From positions 1 to 7,614 of the forward strand of contig DAHXOV010000095.1 in assembly GCA_027364695.1 (NCBI GenBank): a stretch of DNA of 7,614 nucleotides, written 5' to 3'. Below are positions 1 through 6,645 of this stretch, piece after piece (position 1 is the stretch's first letter; the number at the start of each line of letters is the position of its first letter). This DNA is from a bacterium (GTDB lineage Bacteria; Bacteroidota; Bacteroidia; B-17B0; Aurantibacillaceae). The translations under genes were made by a program, and so were the position numbers. A model generated the notes under the pieces. The model saw only the letters and a program-made list of their open reading frames with translations. It searched no databases and had not been told where the DNA came from.

Positions 1-1151
1 GTTGTAAGGTTGGCTGCGGAAAAAGTATTACAGTTGGTAATTATGTACAACTGACCATGGTAGTGATAGTTCTTTTTTCTTTTAATTTTATCTACGTATC
101 TGCCATTATTTTTATGTTTATTTATTTTCATAAATAAACGAATGATTTTAAATTCTAATTTTTTGGACAAATATTTTTTGTATTGAAGCTGATGAATACG
201 ACTTTCATAAAATAAACTATCGTCCACAGGAAGCAAATAAGACAGTAAATTCAGACATTGTGAAATTTTTCCTCCTGGGTTGTTTCTTAAATCAAGGATT
301 AAAACCTGAGTATTATGTTTATTTAATTTTCTAAATGTTTGTCTAAAAAATTTTTTCATACTTATTCCTGAGAATACTTTAATTTTCATGTAGTAGATAT
401 TTTTTTTATTGTCAAGATAAGTCCCTGCGTAAAATTTTCCTCCATATTTTTTCATCAACGTGTCGCTTTTGGTATCCCATAATTCATTATTCAAGTGTTT
501 AAATGTTTGTGCTTTTATGTAAACATCGGCAGTTGTTTGCTTATGTATTTTTGTGATTAAAAAACTATCCTGGTCATAAAAAGCAGAATAATAGAAAATT
601 AAATTCTTTTGGAGCATTTCCTGCTGTGCTGTTTCAGCAGCTCCATCTACATATAAATACTGCGCAAATTCTTTTGCAATATCAGAAATAAGAGTATGGT
701 TTATTTTTATGATGGTATCGTATGGAGATAATAAAGTGTCTTTCTTTTCTATTCCTTTTATATTAATTAAGTAGGGTGGAAAATAGGCTATGTAATATGG
801 AATGGTCTTAAATGTTTTTTTACTTAAGTATTTTGAATATCGTCTTGATGCTAAAATACCTGTATGACCACAATGCAAGATATTTAATTTTCTTTTCAAT
901 AAAAATCTTAATTCTTTCTCTGTTAGCTCTTTATGAATGTTTAAGGCTGTATCAAAATAATTTTTATACCATTCATCACTATGGTAAAATCCAATGGATG
1001 GATGTGTATTTAATAACATTTGCTTTAATATATGAATGTCTTTGTTTATCTCATTTACAGCGTATTTTTTTGATGAAATATCAATGGTTTGTGCAAAATT
1101 TATTTGTTTGATAGACAAAATAAAAAAAATAAAAATTACCTTTTTTAACAT
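1..1151 (-). CDS. Exported S41-family serine peptidase, C-terminus cut by the window edge
   Basis: This is a secreted or periplasmic endopeptidase of the S41 (C-terminal processing/tricorn-like) group. The frame reads open from ATG at 1151 to the left edge, giving 383 complete codons and no stop, so the C-terminus is missing. Residues 1-20 form a signal peptide with a KK n-region, a hydrophobic core rich in Ile and Phe, and likely cleavage in NFA-QT. HCGHTG at 93-98 matches the conserved segment near the start of many Bacteroidota S41 proteins. LILDLRNNPGG at 284-294 is the hallmark strand and loop of the S41 core. NTFSAANLT at 375-383 holds the probable nucleophile, Ser378. The general-base Lys (or its equivalent), expected some 20-30 residues later, lies outside the window. 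A classical PDZ domain is not obvious; residues 150-190 might be a diverged one. The family call is firm, but the substrate is unknown. A plus-strand open frame at 812-1111 is a shadow of this gene. Confidence 0.88.
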   Translation of the reverse strand, partial: MLKKVIFIFFILSIKQINFAQTIDISSKKYAVNEINKDIHILKQMLLNTHPSIGFYHSDEWYKNYFDTALNIHKELTEKELRFLLKRKLNILHCGHTGILASRRYSKYLSKKTFKTIPYYIAYFPPYLINIKGIEKKDTLLSPYDTIIKINHTLISDIAKEFAQYLYVDGAAETAQQEMLQKNLIFYYSAFYDQDSFLITKIHKQTTADVYIKAQTFKHLNNELWDTKSDTLMKKYGGKFYAGTYLDNKKNIYYMKIKVFSGISMKKFFRQTFRKLNKHNTQVLILDLRNNPGGKISQCLNLLSYLLPVDDSLFYESRIHQLQYKKYLSKKLEFKIIRLFMKINKHKNNGRYVDKIKRKKNYHYHGQLYIITNCNTFSAANLT

Positions 1152-1159
1152 TACATTTG
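1152..1159 (+). promoter_or_regulatory. Candidate Bacteroidota -7 promoter element for the dehydrogenase gene
   Basis: TACATTTG matches the Bacteroidota primary-sigma -7 consensus TAnnTTTG exactly. Transcription would begin a few bases downstream, leaving a leader of roughly 35 nt before the ATG at 1200. No well-placed -33 TTTG is visible: the nearest candidates, at 1102-1110, are about 40 bases upstream, against an expected 20 or so. The call therefore rests on the -7 box and on its place in a divergent gap. Confidence 0.5.
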
Positions 1160-1167
1160 CAAACCTA
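1160..1167 (-). promoter_or_regulatory. Candidate Bacteroidota -7 promoter element for the S41 peptidase gene
   Basis: On the minus strand this reads TAGGTTTG, again an exact TAnnTTTG match. It abuts the plus-strand box head to head. Only eight bases separate it from the peptidase ATG at 1151, so the transcript would have a leader of a few bases at most or be leaderless. No -33 element was found at the usual distance upstream. Confidence 0.42.
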
Positions 1168-1199
1168 ATTAAAATAATACAATTGGTAAAAAAGCGGAT

Positions 1200-2411
1200 A
1201 TGAAAAAAATAAAAATTAGTGTTTTAAGAGAAGAAAAAAGACCTATAGATAAGCGTGTGCCACTCACACCTTTGACATGCGCTGAGTTGGTGAAAGAATA
1301 TCCTCATTTATCTATTGTTGTTCAGCCGAGCGATATAAGATGCTATACCAATGAAGAATATACAAGTTTTGGTATCCCTTTACAAGAGAACTTATCTGAT
1401 TGCGATATTTTGATGGGAGTAAAAGAAGTGCCCATAGATAAGTTGATCCCTGATAAAATTTATTTCTTTTTTGCTCACGTCATTAAAAAGCAAGGACATA
1501 ATCGTAAGTTGATGCAAACATTGATAGACAAGAAGGTGACAATGATTGACTATGAAACACTGACTGATAAAAACCATAATAGAATTATTGGATTTGGCTG
1601 GTATGCAGGTATCGTAGGGGCATATAACGCTGTTAGAGGATATGGTTTAAAATATGATTTGTTTCGGCTGAAGCCTGCTTATTTGTGTAGAGACAGAGCA
1701 GAAATGGAAGAAGAGTTGAAAAGAATTAAATTACCAAATATCAAAATGGTGATGACTGGCAGTGGCAGGGTGGCCAATGGAGTGATAGAAACACTGAGCG
1801 TATTACACATCCGCAGAGTTACACCTGAAGAATTTTTGATGACTAATTATAGAGAGCCCGTTTATACTCAACTTACTCCCCGTGATTATGTGGAGAGAAA
1901 AGACGATCATAATTTTGATCTCAATGATTTTTTTCAGCACCCTGAACATTTTGTATCTAAATTTCCACCCTTTACAAAACATGCTGATATATACATATCT
2001 GCTCATTATTGGGATCCTCGTGCACCAAAAATGTTTTCTATAGAAGATATTCAGTCGCCCAACTTTAAGATCAGCGTGATTGCAGATATTACTTGTGACA
2101 TCAATGGTTCTGTACCCACTACTGTGCGCGCTAGTTCGGTAGAAAATCCATTTTACGGATTTAATATACATACACTTCAGGAGGATTTACCTTTTAAAAA
2201 AGACTGTGTTTTAATTATGGCGGTAGATAATTTGCCTACAGAACTTCCCCGAGATGCCAGTGACGGATTTGCCAAGGACTTGCAAGAAAGGGTGCTTCCA
2301 TACCTTATTGGTGAAGATTCAGATAATATCATAGAAAGAGCTACCATTTGTAAAAATGGAAAGTTAATGCCATCATTTGAATACCTTGCAGATTATGCGT
2401 ATTTACAATGA
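1200..2411 (+). CDS. Stand-alone LKR/LYS1-type saccharopine dehydrogenase-like oxidoreductase (AlaDH/PNT fold)
   Basis: The 403-residue protein resembles the lysine-ketoglutarate reductase half of the eukaryotic bifunctional AASS enzyme, and yeast LYS1. These reductively join lysine and 2-oxoglutarate to saccharopine, or run the reverse reaction. The N-terminal AlaDH/PNT-type domain covers about residues 4-140. GVKEVP (73-78) and FAHVIKKQ (91-98) place Lys75 and His93 where LYS1 has its catalytic Lys and His. The segment IDYETLTD through GFGWYAG (116-137) is also AASS-like. The Rossmann loop is TGSGRVANG at 186-194. HYWDPRAPKMF (269-279), IADITCDINGS (294-304) and AVDNLPTELPRDAS (341-354) follow the family pattern to the C-terminus. 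The saccharopine-cleaving LYS9 domain is absent and no lysine-pathway gene is nearby, so the physiological substrate is uncertain; databases often label such proteins alanine dehydrogenase. The ATG at 1200 leaves almost no extra N-terminal sequence before the first strand. Confidence 0.8.
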   Translation: MKKIKISVLREEKRPIDKRVPLTPLTCAELVKEYPHLSIVVQPSDIRCYTNEEYTSFGIPLQENLSDCDILMGVKEVPIDKLIPDKIYFFFAHVIKKQGHNRKLMQTLIDKKVTMIDYETLTDKNHNRIIGFGWYAGIVGAYNAVRGYGLKYDLFRLKPAYLCRDRAEMEEELKRIKLPNIKMVMTGSGRVANGVIETLSVLHIRRVTPEEFLMTNYREPVYTQLTPRDYVERKDDHNFDLNDFFQHPEHFVSKFPPFTKHADIYISAHYWDPRAPKMFSIEDIQSPNFKISVIADITCDINGSVPTTVRASSVENPFYGFNIHTLQEDLPFKKDCVLIMAVDNLPTELPRDASDGFAKDLQERVLPYLIGEDSDNIIERATICKNGKLMPSFEYLADYAYLQ

Positions 2412-2452
2412 TTTTGCCTATTGCAACCAGCGATACATGAATAAAATTTAAT

Positions 2453-3580
2453 ATGAAAAATTTTTGGTACATACCAGGCAATCATATAGAATGGATAGTG
2501 TTAATAATGCTTACACTGTCTTTATTATTTATCATTTTTACTTATTTGAAATTTTACTTGCCTGCTATTTTGTATAAAGATAAATGGAGTGAAAAAAATA
2601 TCCCTGTGTCTGTAATTATTTGTGCCAAGAATGAAGAGGAAAATTTGAATGACAATTTGCTTTATGTTTTACAGCAAGATTATCCTGACTACGAAGTAAT
2701 AATAGTGAATGACTGTTCAGCAGATAACACAGAAGCCGTGATAGATAAATATATTCAACAATACCCCAATAGATTGAAAAAAATAAATATACCTGAAAGT
2801 GATAATTACAAACACGGAAAAAAAATGGCACTGTTTATTGGAATTAAGCATGCTAAAAATGAACATTTTATTTTTACAGATGCAGATTGCAAACCAGCCT
2901 CTGATCAATGGTTGAAAATAATGGCAGGTCATTTTGATGATCATAAAGAAATAGTATTGGCTTATGGGAAATATCAACAACACCCATCTTTTTTGAACAA
3001 ACTTATCAGATACGATACCATTACTATTGCTCTTCAGTATTTATCTTCTGCTATCAAAGGCAACCCATACATGGGTGTAGGAAGGAACTTGGCATATACC
3101 AAATCATTGTTTTTCAAAAATAAGGGTTTTGCTAACCATTATCACATCAACTCAGGAGATGATGATTTGTTTGTCAATGAAACAGCGACCTCTTCAAATA
3201 CTGCTGTATGTATAAACCCGGATGCTTTTACAATATCAGACTCCTCTTTAATATTCAAACATTGGCTGCTTCAAAAAGCAAGGCATTTTAATACTGCTCC
3301 TTTGTATAAGAATAAGCACAAATGGATGCTGGGCTGGATATTTTTTTTTATTGGTTTTTTCCATTTAGTTGTTTTTCTCTCTATTATCTTTTTCTCAATG
3401 TTATGGCAATATATTTTACTTACGGTTTTGTTTAAAAGTATTTTTCAAAGTATTATCATGTATCATGCCTGCAAAAAGTTGGATGAAAAAGGCTTGCATT
3501 TCACAGCGTTTATTTTAGAGCCCTGCATAATTATTTCGTATTTTTACATTGTTTTACATAAAAAAATTAAGAAACTTTAA
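2453..3580 (+). CDS. Membrane-anchored family 2 glycosyltransferase
   Basis: The 375-residue inner-membrane enzyme should transfer a sugar from a nucleotide-sugar donor on the cytoplasmic face, probably for envelope or exported glycan synthesis. A transmembrane helix at about 13-35 precedes a GT-A domain. VSVIICAKNEEENL (52-65) is the first strand and loop, VNDCSADNT (85-93) has the nucleotide-contacting Asp87, and TDAD (142-145) is the metal-binding DxD. SGDDDLF (234-240) is the likely acceptor-side acidic motif. QKARHF (274-279) sits where processive family members have QxxRW, with His replacing Trp. About three further membrane segments follow (roughly 291-316, 318-338 and 350-368). This layout resembles chain-extending enzymes such as hyaluronan or poly-GlcNAc synthases, but the product cannot be named. 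It lies 41 bp after the dehydrogenase gene, and its TAA shares one base with the next ATG (TAATG). Confidence 0.86.
   Translation: MKNFWYIPGNHIEWIVLIMLTLSLLFIIFTYLKFYLPAILYKDKWSEKNIPVSVIICAKNEEENLNDNLLYVLQQDYPDYEVIIVNDCSADNTEAVIDKYIQQYPNRLKKINIPESDNYKHGKKMALFIGIKHAKNEHFIFTDADCKPASDQWLKIMAGHFDDHKEIVLAYGKYQQHPSFLNKLIRYDTITIALQYLSSAIKGNPYMGVGRNLAYTKSLFFKNKGFANHYHINSGDDDLFVNETATSSNTAVCINPDAFTISDSSLIFKHWLLQKARHFNTAPLYKNKHKWMLGWIFFFIGFFHLVVFLSIIFFSMLWQYILLTVLFKSIFQSIIMYHACKKLDEKGLHFTAFILEPCIIISYFYIVLHKKIKKL
3341..3349 (+). repeat. T9 homopolymer inside the glycosyltransferase gene
   Basis: Nine consecutive T residues encode the Phe triplet in a C-terminal membrane segment (residues 297-299). A slip here would remove the last membrane helices while leaving the catalytic domain intact. 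There is no sign that the run is used for phase variation. Confidence 0.85.
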
Positions 3581-4212
3581 TGTCTAAAGATAAAGAGAAT
3601 AAAAAAGAAGATTTTTCTCATCTGAGTCCAAAAGCTCAGGAGGATTGTATCCTTATTAAAAATGCAATAGCAGGAGATCGGTCGGCGTATGAAATTATAC
3701 TAAAAAAATATAAGCATTCATTGTATGCCACTGTATTTAAAGTAGTTAAATTCAGAGATGCAGCAGAGGATATTGTAATAGAAACATTTGCCAAAGCTTT
3801 TTTGAAATTAAATGAATACAATCCCAAGTTCGCATTTAGTACCTGGTTATTTAGAATGGGCATCAATAAGGCGATAGATTATTTGCGGAACAGAAAGAAT
3901 TTAAACACATCGTCTATTGACGAATTTATGAATGAAGACACTCCTTCTACTTTTGCAGGCCAGCTTGTATCACCTAATGACGATCCTATTCAGGATTTAT
4001 TAAAGCAGGAAAAAATTACTTTTATCCGGTTTATTGTAGAAAAACTTTCTCCGCGATATAAGAGAGTTATTGAAATGTATTATTATCAGGATATGTCTTG
4101 TGAAGAAATCGCAAAAGAGTTGGATACAACCACTAACAATGTCAAAGCAGAACTATTCAGAGCAAGAAAAATAATGTATAATATTATTGTTTCTATTAAA
4201 AGAGATGATTAA
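3580..4212 (+). CDS. ECF-like sigma-70 family RNA polymerase sigma factor
   Basis: This 210-residue protein has the two-domain build of group 4 (ECF) sigma factors. A charged extension of about 20 residues is followed by region 2 at about 28-106. Its core is AAEDIVIETFAKAF (61-74) with STWLFRMGINKAIDYLRNR (87-105), which covers -10 recognition and promoter melting. A linker of about 50 residues with no region 3 leads to region 4 at about 154-202. There the helix-turn-helix CEEIAKELDTTTNNVKAELF (174-193) would read the -35 element. No anti-sigma factor, FecR-like gene or outer-membrane receptor is adjacent, so its signal and targets are unknown. It overlaps the glycosyltransferase stop by one base and ends 3 bp before rsmG, which suggests translational coupling to both. 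Confidence 0.9.
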   Translation: MSKDKENKKEDFSHLSPKAQEDCILIKNAIAGDRSAYEIILKKYKHSLYATVFKVVKFRDAAEDIVIETFAKAFLKLNEYNPKFAFSTWLFRMGINKAIDYLRNRKNLNTSSIDEFMNEDTPSTFAGQLVSPNDDPIQDLLKQEKITFIRFIVEKLSPRYKRVIEMYYYQDMSCEEIAKELDTTTNNVKAELFRARKIMYNIIVSIKRDD

Positions 4213-4215
4213 GCT

Positions 4216-4869
4216 ATGAATGTATTTCAGAAAGAGTTACAAATTATTTTTCATCACTTTTCAAATATAAATGCACAGCAAAAAAAACAAATAGAACAAC
4301 TGCATGAGGTGTATATGTATTGGAATGAGAGAATTAATTTAATTTCCAGAAAAGACATAGAACATTTGTACTTGCATCATGTTTTACATTCTTTATCAAT
4401 AGCCAAAATAATTAACTTTAATAAAGATGCAGAGATTTTAGATGTAGGTACCGGTGGAGGATTTCCAGGAATACCATTGGCTATTTTATTTCCTGAAACA
4501 CAGTTTTATTTGAATGACAGTGTTCAAAAAAAAATAAATGTCCTTAATGAAATTAAAAAAGTTTTACAACTTAACAATGTGGTCATACTGCATAGCAGAG
4601 CAGAGCAGATTAAAAAAAAATTTGACTTTGTAGTAAGCCGTGCAGTGGCAAATTTTCTTGATTTCCTGAAAATTTGCCATGGAAAAATAAAGAATAAACA
4701 TCGTCATACTTTACCTAATGGCATATTGTATTTAAAGGGAGGTGAATTAAAATCGCTGGAAACAGAAATGGGCAAATATTTTAATGAGTCGTTGATTTAC
4801 AACTTACATGATTATTTTCCTTATCCTTATTATGAAACAAAACGTCTGATACATTATCCCACTATTTGA
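4216..4869 (+). CDS. rsmG: 16S rRNA (guanine(527)-N(7))-methyltransferase RsmG
   Basis: RsmG (GidB) uses S-adenosylmethionine to methylate N7 of G527 in the 530 loop of 16S rRNA. The 217-residue length is normal for the family. WNERINLISRKD (36-47) is the conserved N-terminal signature. VGTGGGFPGIPLAI (77-90) is the S-adenosylmethionine-binding glycine loop, and the acidic end of the next strand is at Asn100-Asp101. SRAV (141-144) and YLKGG (172-176) are the later family motifs. Loss of RsmG in other bacteria gives low-level streptomycin resistance. A run of nine A residues (4612-4620) encodes three lysines in the middle of the gene. The ATG at 4216 comes three bases after the sigma factor stop. 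The gene converges on the OmpA fusion gene with a 7-bp gap. Confidence 0.95.
   Translation: MNVFQKELQIIFHHFSNINAQQKKQIEQLHEVYMYWNERINLISRKDIEHLYLHHVLHSLSIAKIINFNKDAEILDVGTGGGFPGIPLAILFPETQFYLNDSVQKKINVLNEIKKVLQLNNVVILHSRAEQIKKKFDFVVSRAVANFLDFLKICHGKIKNKHRHTLPNGILYLKGGELKSLETEMGKYFNESLIYNLHDYFPYPYYETKRLIHYPTI
4612..4620 (+). repeat. A9 homopolymer inside rsmG
   Basis: Nine consecutive A residues encode Lys133-Lys135. Runs of this length are prone to replication or transcription slippage, and a one-base change would frameshift RsmG after about 60% of its length. In an AT-rich genome such a run can arise by chance. Confidence 0.85.
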
Positions 4870-4876
4870 AATATTT

Positions 4877-6100
4877 TTATCTATAAAATTTAAACTCGGC
4901 TCTTCTGTTTTCTGCGTGTTCTGAATCAGAACAAGGTATTTTGTTTTTACACCTGTTCAATATTTCTTTTTCGCCCATACCCATAGCCGATATTCTGCCG
5001 CCAGCTATGCCTTTTGATACTAAATAATTTTTAATAGCATCGGCTTGTGCTTGTGTAATTTTTAAACTTTGATCATCCTCTAATTTGCTATCCGTGTGAC
5101 AAACAACTTCTAAAGTAAGATCAGACTGTTTCTTCATAATATCCACTATTTTATCTAATTCTTTAGCAGATGAGGGCTCTATTTGAGAAGTGTTGGCTTT
5201 GAATTTTATTTTAGAGACAAACTGAATAGCATTGGATTTTCTTTCTGAAGCGAAAAATTTTTGTGTTTCCTTTCCGCTTATTTGTACATCCAATAAATTA
5301 TTACTTTTTTTGTTGACAGGAGGCAGTATTACATCGTTAGCATCTGCCAGATAAATTTCTTTGAGATATTTAATTTGATTTTGCGTTGTATCAAATCTGA
5401 AAATAAAATCATTTAAAAGTTTTATTTCTGAGAAAGTAAATATACCTTTTTCATTACTTTTTGTTTTTTGTAAAGTATCTCCAAAAACATTCAATAAATA
5501 TACATGATGAGATGGAATGCCATTGGACAAATTGGTATTCATTAGTAATCTGCCTCTCAGATCTTTTCTGTTAGGAGGGAAGTTGCGGGCATCGTCCAAA
5601 TACTGTTCTATTTGTAACATACTAGGATTAATCATTACAATAATACCCTGCTCATTGACTAATACTGTATGAGGTAAATATTCTACACCCCAGTTTTTAA
5701 TACTGGCATCATTAAACCCCCTTTGAGCAATTAGATTGGTAATTCCACTCAAGTTGTATTGTTCAATGTCTTGTTTCCATGCTATTTTATCACTCTGCAC
5801 AGCTATCGTGATAACATCAAAACCATCTATGTTTCTGTAAGGCAGAGAACTATATCTTTGATATAAATTGATAAGACGAGGCAAGAATTTTTTTGATAAA
5901 GAATAACCAGATGACCAGAAATGAATGAGATATACCTTATCATTTAAAGGAAAATTATAACCCTCAATAGAATTATCACTTCCCATAAGTACCAATGGCG
6001 GTGCTTTATCACCTATTTTCAGTGTTATTTTATTAGGAGAGACTTGGGCGGCTAATAGCTGTGTAATAAGTAATAAAAATAATAATAATAATTTTTTCAT
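4877..6100 (-). CDS. Exported fusion of a CxxC-less TlpA-like thioredoxin fold with a C-terminal OmpA domain
   Basis: The 407-residue protein starts with a signal peptide (1-18, cleavage in LLAA-Q) and has no lipobox. Residues 28-170 are a TlpA/AhpC-type thioredoxin fold: the strand VYLIHFW (56-62), then YSLS (66-69) where active members have CxxC, and LPHTVLV (142-148) with the cis-Pro loop at Pro143. It therefore has no thioredoxin redox site. Residues about 181-260 look like a small beta-rich regulatory (CarboxypepD_reg/Cna-B-like) segment, judged only by pattern. Residues about 296-407 are an OmpA domain: FKANTSQI, CHTDS (334-338), TQAQADAIKNYLVSKGI (349-365), GMGEKEILNRC (374-384) and HAENRRAEF (395-403). 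This domain normally binds the diaminopimelate of peptidoglycan. Cys384 and Cys390 could form a disulfide. Its ATG overlaps the stop of the active TlpA-like gene (ATGA), and the two thioredoxin domains look like tandem paralogues. The role is probably structural or ligand-binding at the cell wall; the partner is unknown. Confidence 0.85.
   Translation of the reverse strand: MKKLLLLFLLLITQLLAAQVSPNKITLKIGDKAPPLVLMGSDNSIEGYNFPLNDKVYLIHFWSSGYSLSKKFLPRLINLYQRYSSLPYRNIDGFDVITIAVQSDKIAWKQDIEQYNLSGITNLIAQRGFNDASIKNWGVEYLPHTVLVNEQGIIVMINPSMLQIEQYLDDARNFPPNRKDLRGRLLMNTNLSNGIPSHHVYLLNVFGDTLQKTKSNEKGIFTFSEIKLLNDFIFRFDTTQNQIKYLKEIYLADANDVILPPVNKKSNNLLDVQISGKETQKFFASERKSNAIQFVSKIKFKANTSQIEPSSAKELDKIVDIMKKQSDLTLEVVCHTDSKLEDDQSLKITQAQADAIKNYLVSKGIAGGRISAMGMGEKEILNRCKNKIPCSDSEHAENRRAEFKFYR
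6078..6092 (-). repeat. (TTA/AAT)5 trinucleotide repeat in the signal-peptide coding sequence
   Basis: Five AAT units on the plus strand read as successive TTA leucine codons near the start of the OmpA fusion gene. Unit changes would keep the frame and only alter the length of the hydrophobic core, so the effect is expected to be mild. Confidence 0.8.
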
Positions 6101-6612
6101 TTACTGTTTTTTGAGTTTAATATCTTAACTATTTGCTGAATAGATAATTGTCTTCCAATAATCATACCATTAGGGTCAATAAGAATATTGTGCGGAATAG
6201 AATTGACCTGATAAGTAAGGGCTGCCAATGAGTTCCAGCCTCTGAGGTCGCTGACATGATAAGGCCATTTTAAATTATCTATAGCAATGGCTTTTTCCCA
6301 ACTTTTTTTAGAATTATCTAAAGATACACTATAAATAACAAATCCTTTAGCATCCTTGAACTGAGCATTTTTGAATGTATGATACAACTCTACTATTTGC
6401 GGATTTTGCATTCTACAAGGAGCGCACCAACTTGCCCAAAAATCTACTAATACATAATATCCATTCAAACTGCTTAATTTAATAATGCTGTCTTTTGGAT
6501 TGGGTAAAGCAATTTCCATCGCTTTGTAGCCAGGGTTAATACCTTGGGCTACTTGGGTTTGTGAGTGAATGATCTGAAATGAGATGCCGATGAGAAGTAT
6601 TGTTTTTTTCAA
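6097..6612 (-). CDS. Exported TlpA-family thiol-disulfide oxidoreductase with WCAPC active site (TTG start)
   Basis: This 171-residue protein is a periplasmic thioredoxin-fold enzyme that should reduce disulfides, as in TlpA/ResA proteins of cytochrome c maturation or general periplasmic quality control. FWASWCAPCRMQNP (58-71) carries the active cysteines Cys63 and Cys66, and the cis-Pro loop is SIPHNILIDPNG (138-149) with Pro140. Residues 1-17 form a signal peptide with an MKK n-region and no lipobox. The start is TTG at 6610-6612: the frame is open upstream only back to a stop at 6646-6648 and contains no ATG there, and the first ATG downstream, at residue 32, would remove the signal peptide. 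The gene lies 33 bp after murA and overlaps the following OmpA fusion by 4 bp, so the three probably form one operon. The native substrate is unknown; no cytochrome biogenesis gene is in view. Confidence 0.9.
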   Translation of the reverse strand: MKKTILLIGISFQIIHSQTQVAQGINPGYKAMEIALPNPKDSIIKLSSLNGYYVLVDFWASWCAPCRMQNPQIVELYHTFKNAQFKDAKGFVIYSVSLDNSKKSWEKAIAIDNLKWPYHVSDLRGWNSLAALTYQVNSIPHNILIDPNGMIIGRQLSIQQIVKILNSKNSK

Positions 6613-6645
6613 TTTTTTACTTTTTACGAATTGAAAATCATAAGA

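Larger units (their letters stand above)
1152..1167. repeat. Imperfect 16-bp palindrome spanning both -7 boxes
   Basis: TACATTTGCAAACCTA is an inverted repeat of the form TAnnTTTG-CAAAnnTA. Twelve of its sixteen positions pair symmetrically, and the mismatches are at the nn positions. The symmetry follows from two -7 elements meeting head to head. It could also be a binding site for a dimeric regulator, but the sequence alone does not show that. Confidence 0.5.

Noticed and set aside
812..1111. Plus-strand open frame of 99 codons
   Set aside because: It lies antisense to the S41 peptidase, whose own frame carries a signal peptide and family motifs. The plus-strand product has no recognisable feature.
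1803..2171. Minus-strand open frame of 122 codons inside the dehydrogenase gene
   Set aside because: The plus-strand frame is conserved family sequence throughout this stretch, and the antisense product shows no domain or start context.
2412..2452. Possible promoter between the dehydrogenase and glycosyltransferase genes
   Set aside because: No TAnnTTTG match was found in the 41-bp gap. The closest string, TGATTTTG, has G at the conserved A and overlaps the dehydrogenase stop codon.
2616..2983. Two overlapping minus-strand open frames inside the glycosyltransferase gene
   Set aside because: They overlap the core GT-A motifs on the other strand and look like random Phe/Ile/Cys-rich shadow translations.
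4875..4888. Inverted repeat TTTTAT-ct-ATAAAA at the convergent rsmG/OmpA-fusion junction, as a possible bidirectional terminator
   Set aside because: The stem is pure A/T with a two-base loop, so it would be very unstable. It also reaches into the coding end of the OmpA fusion gene.
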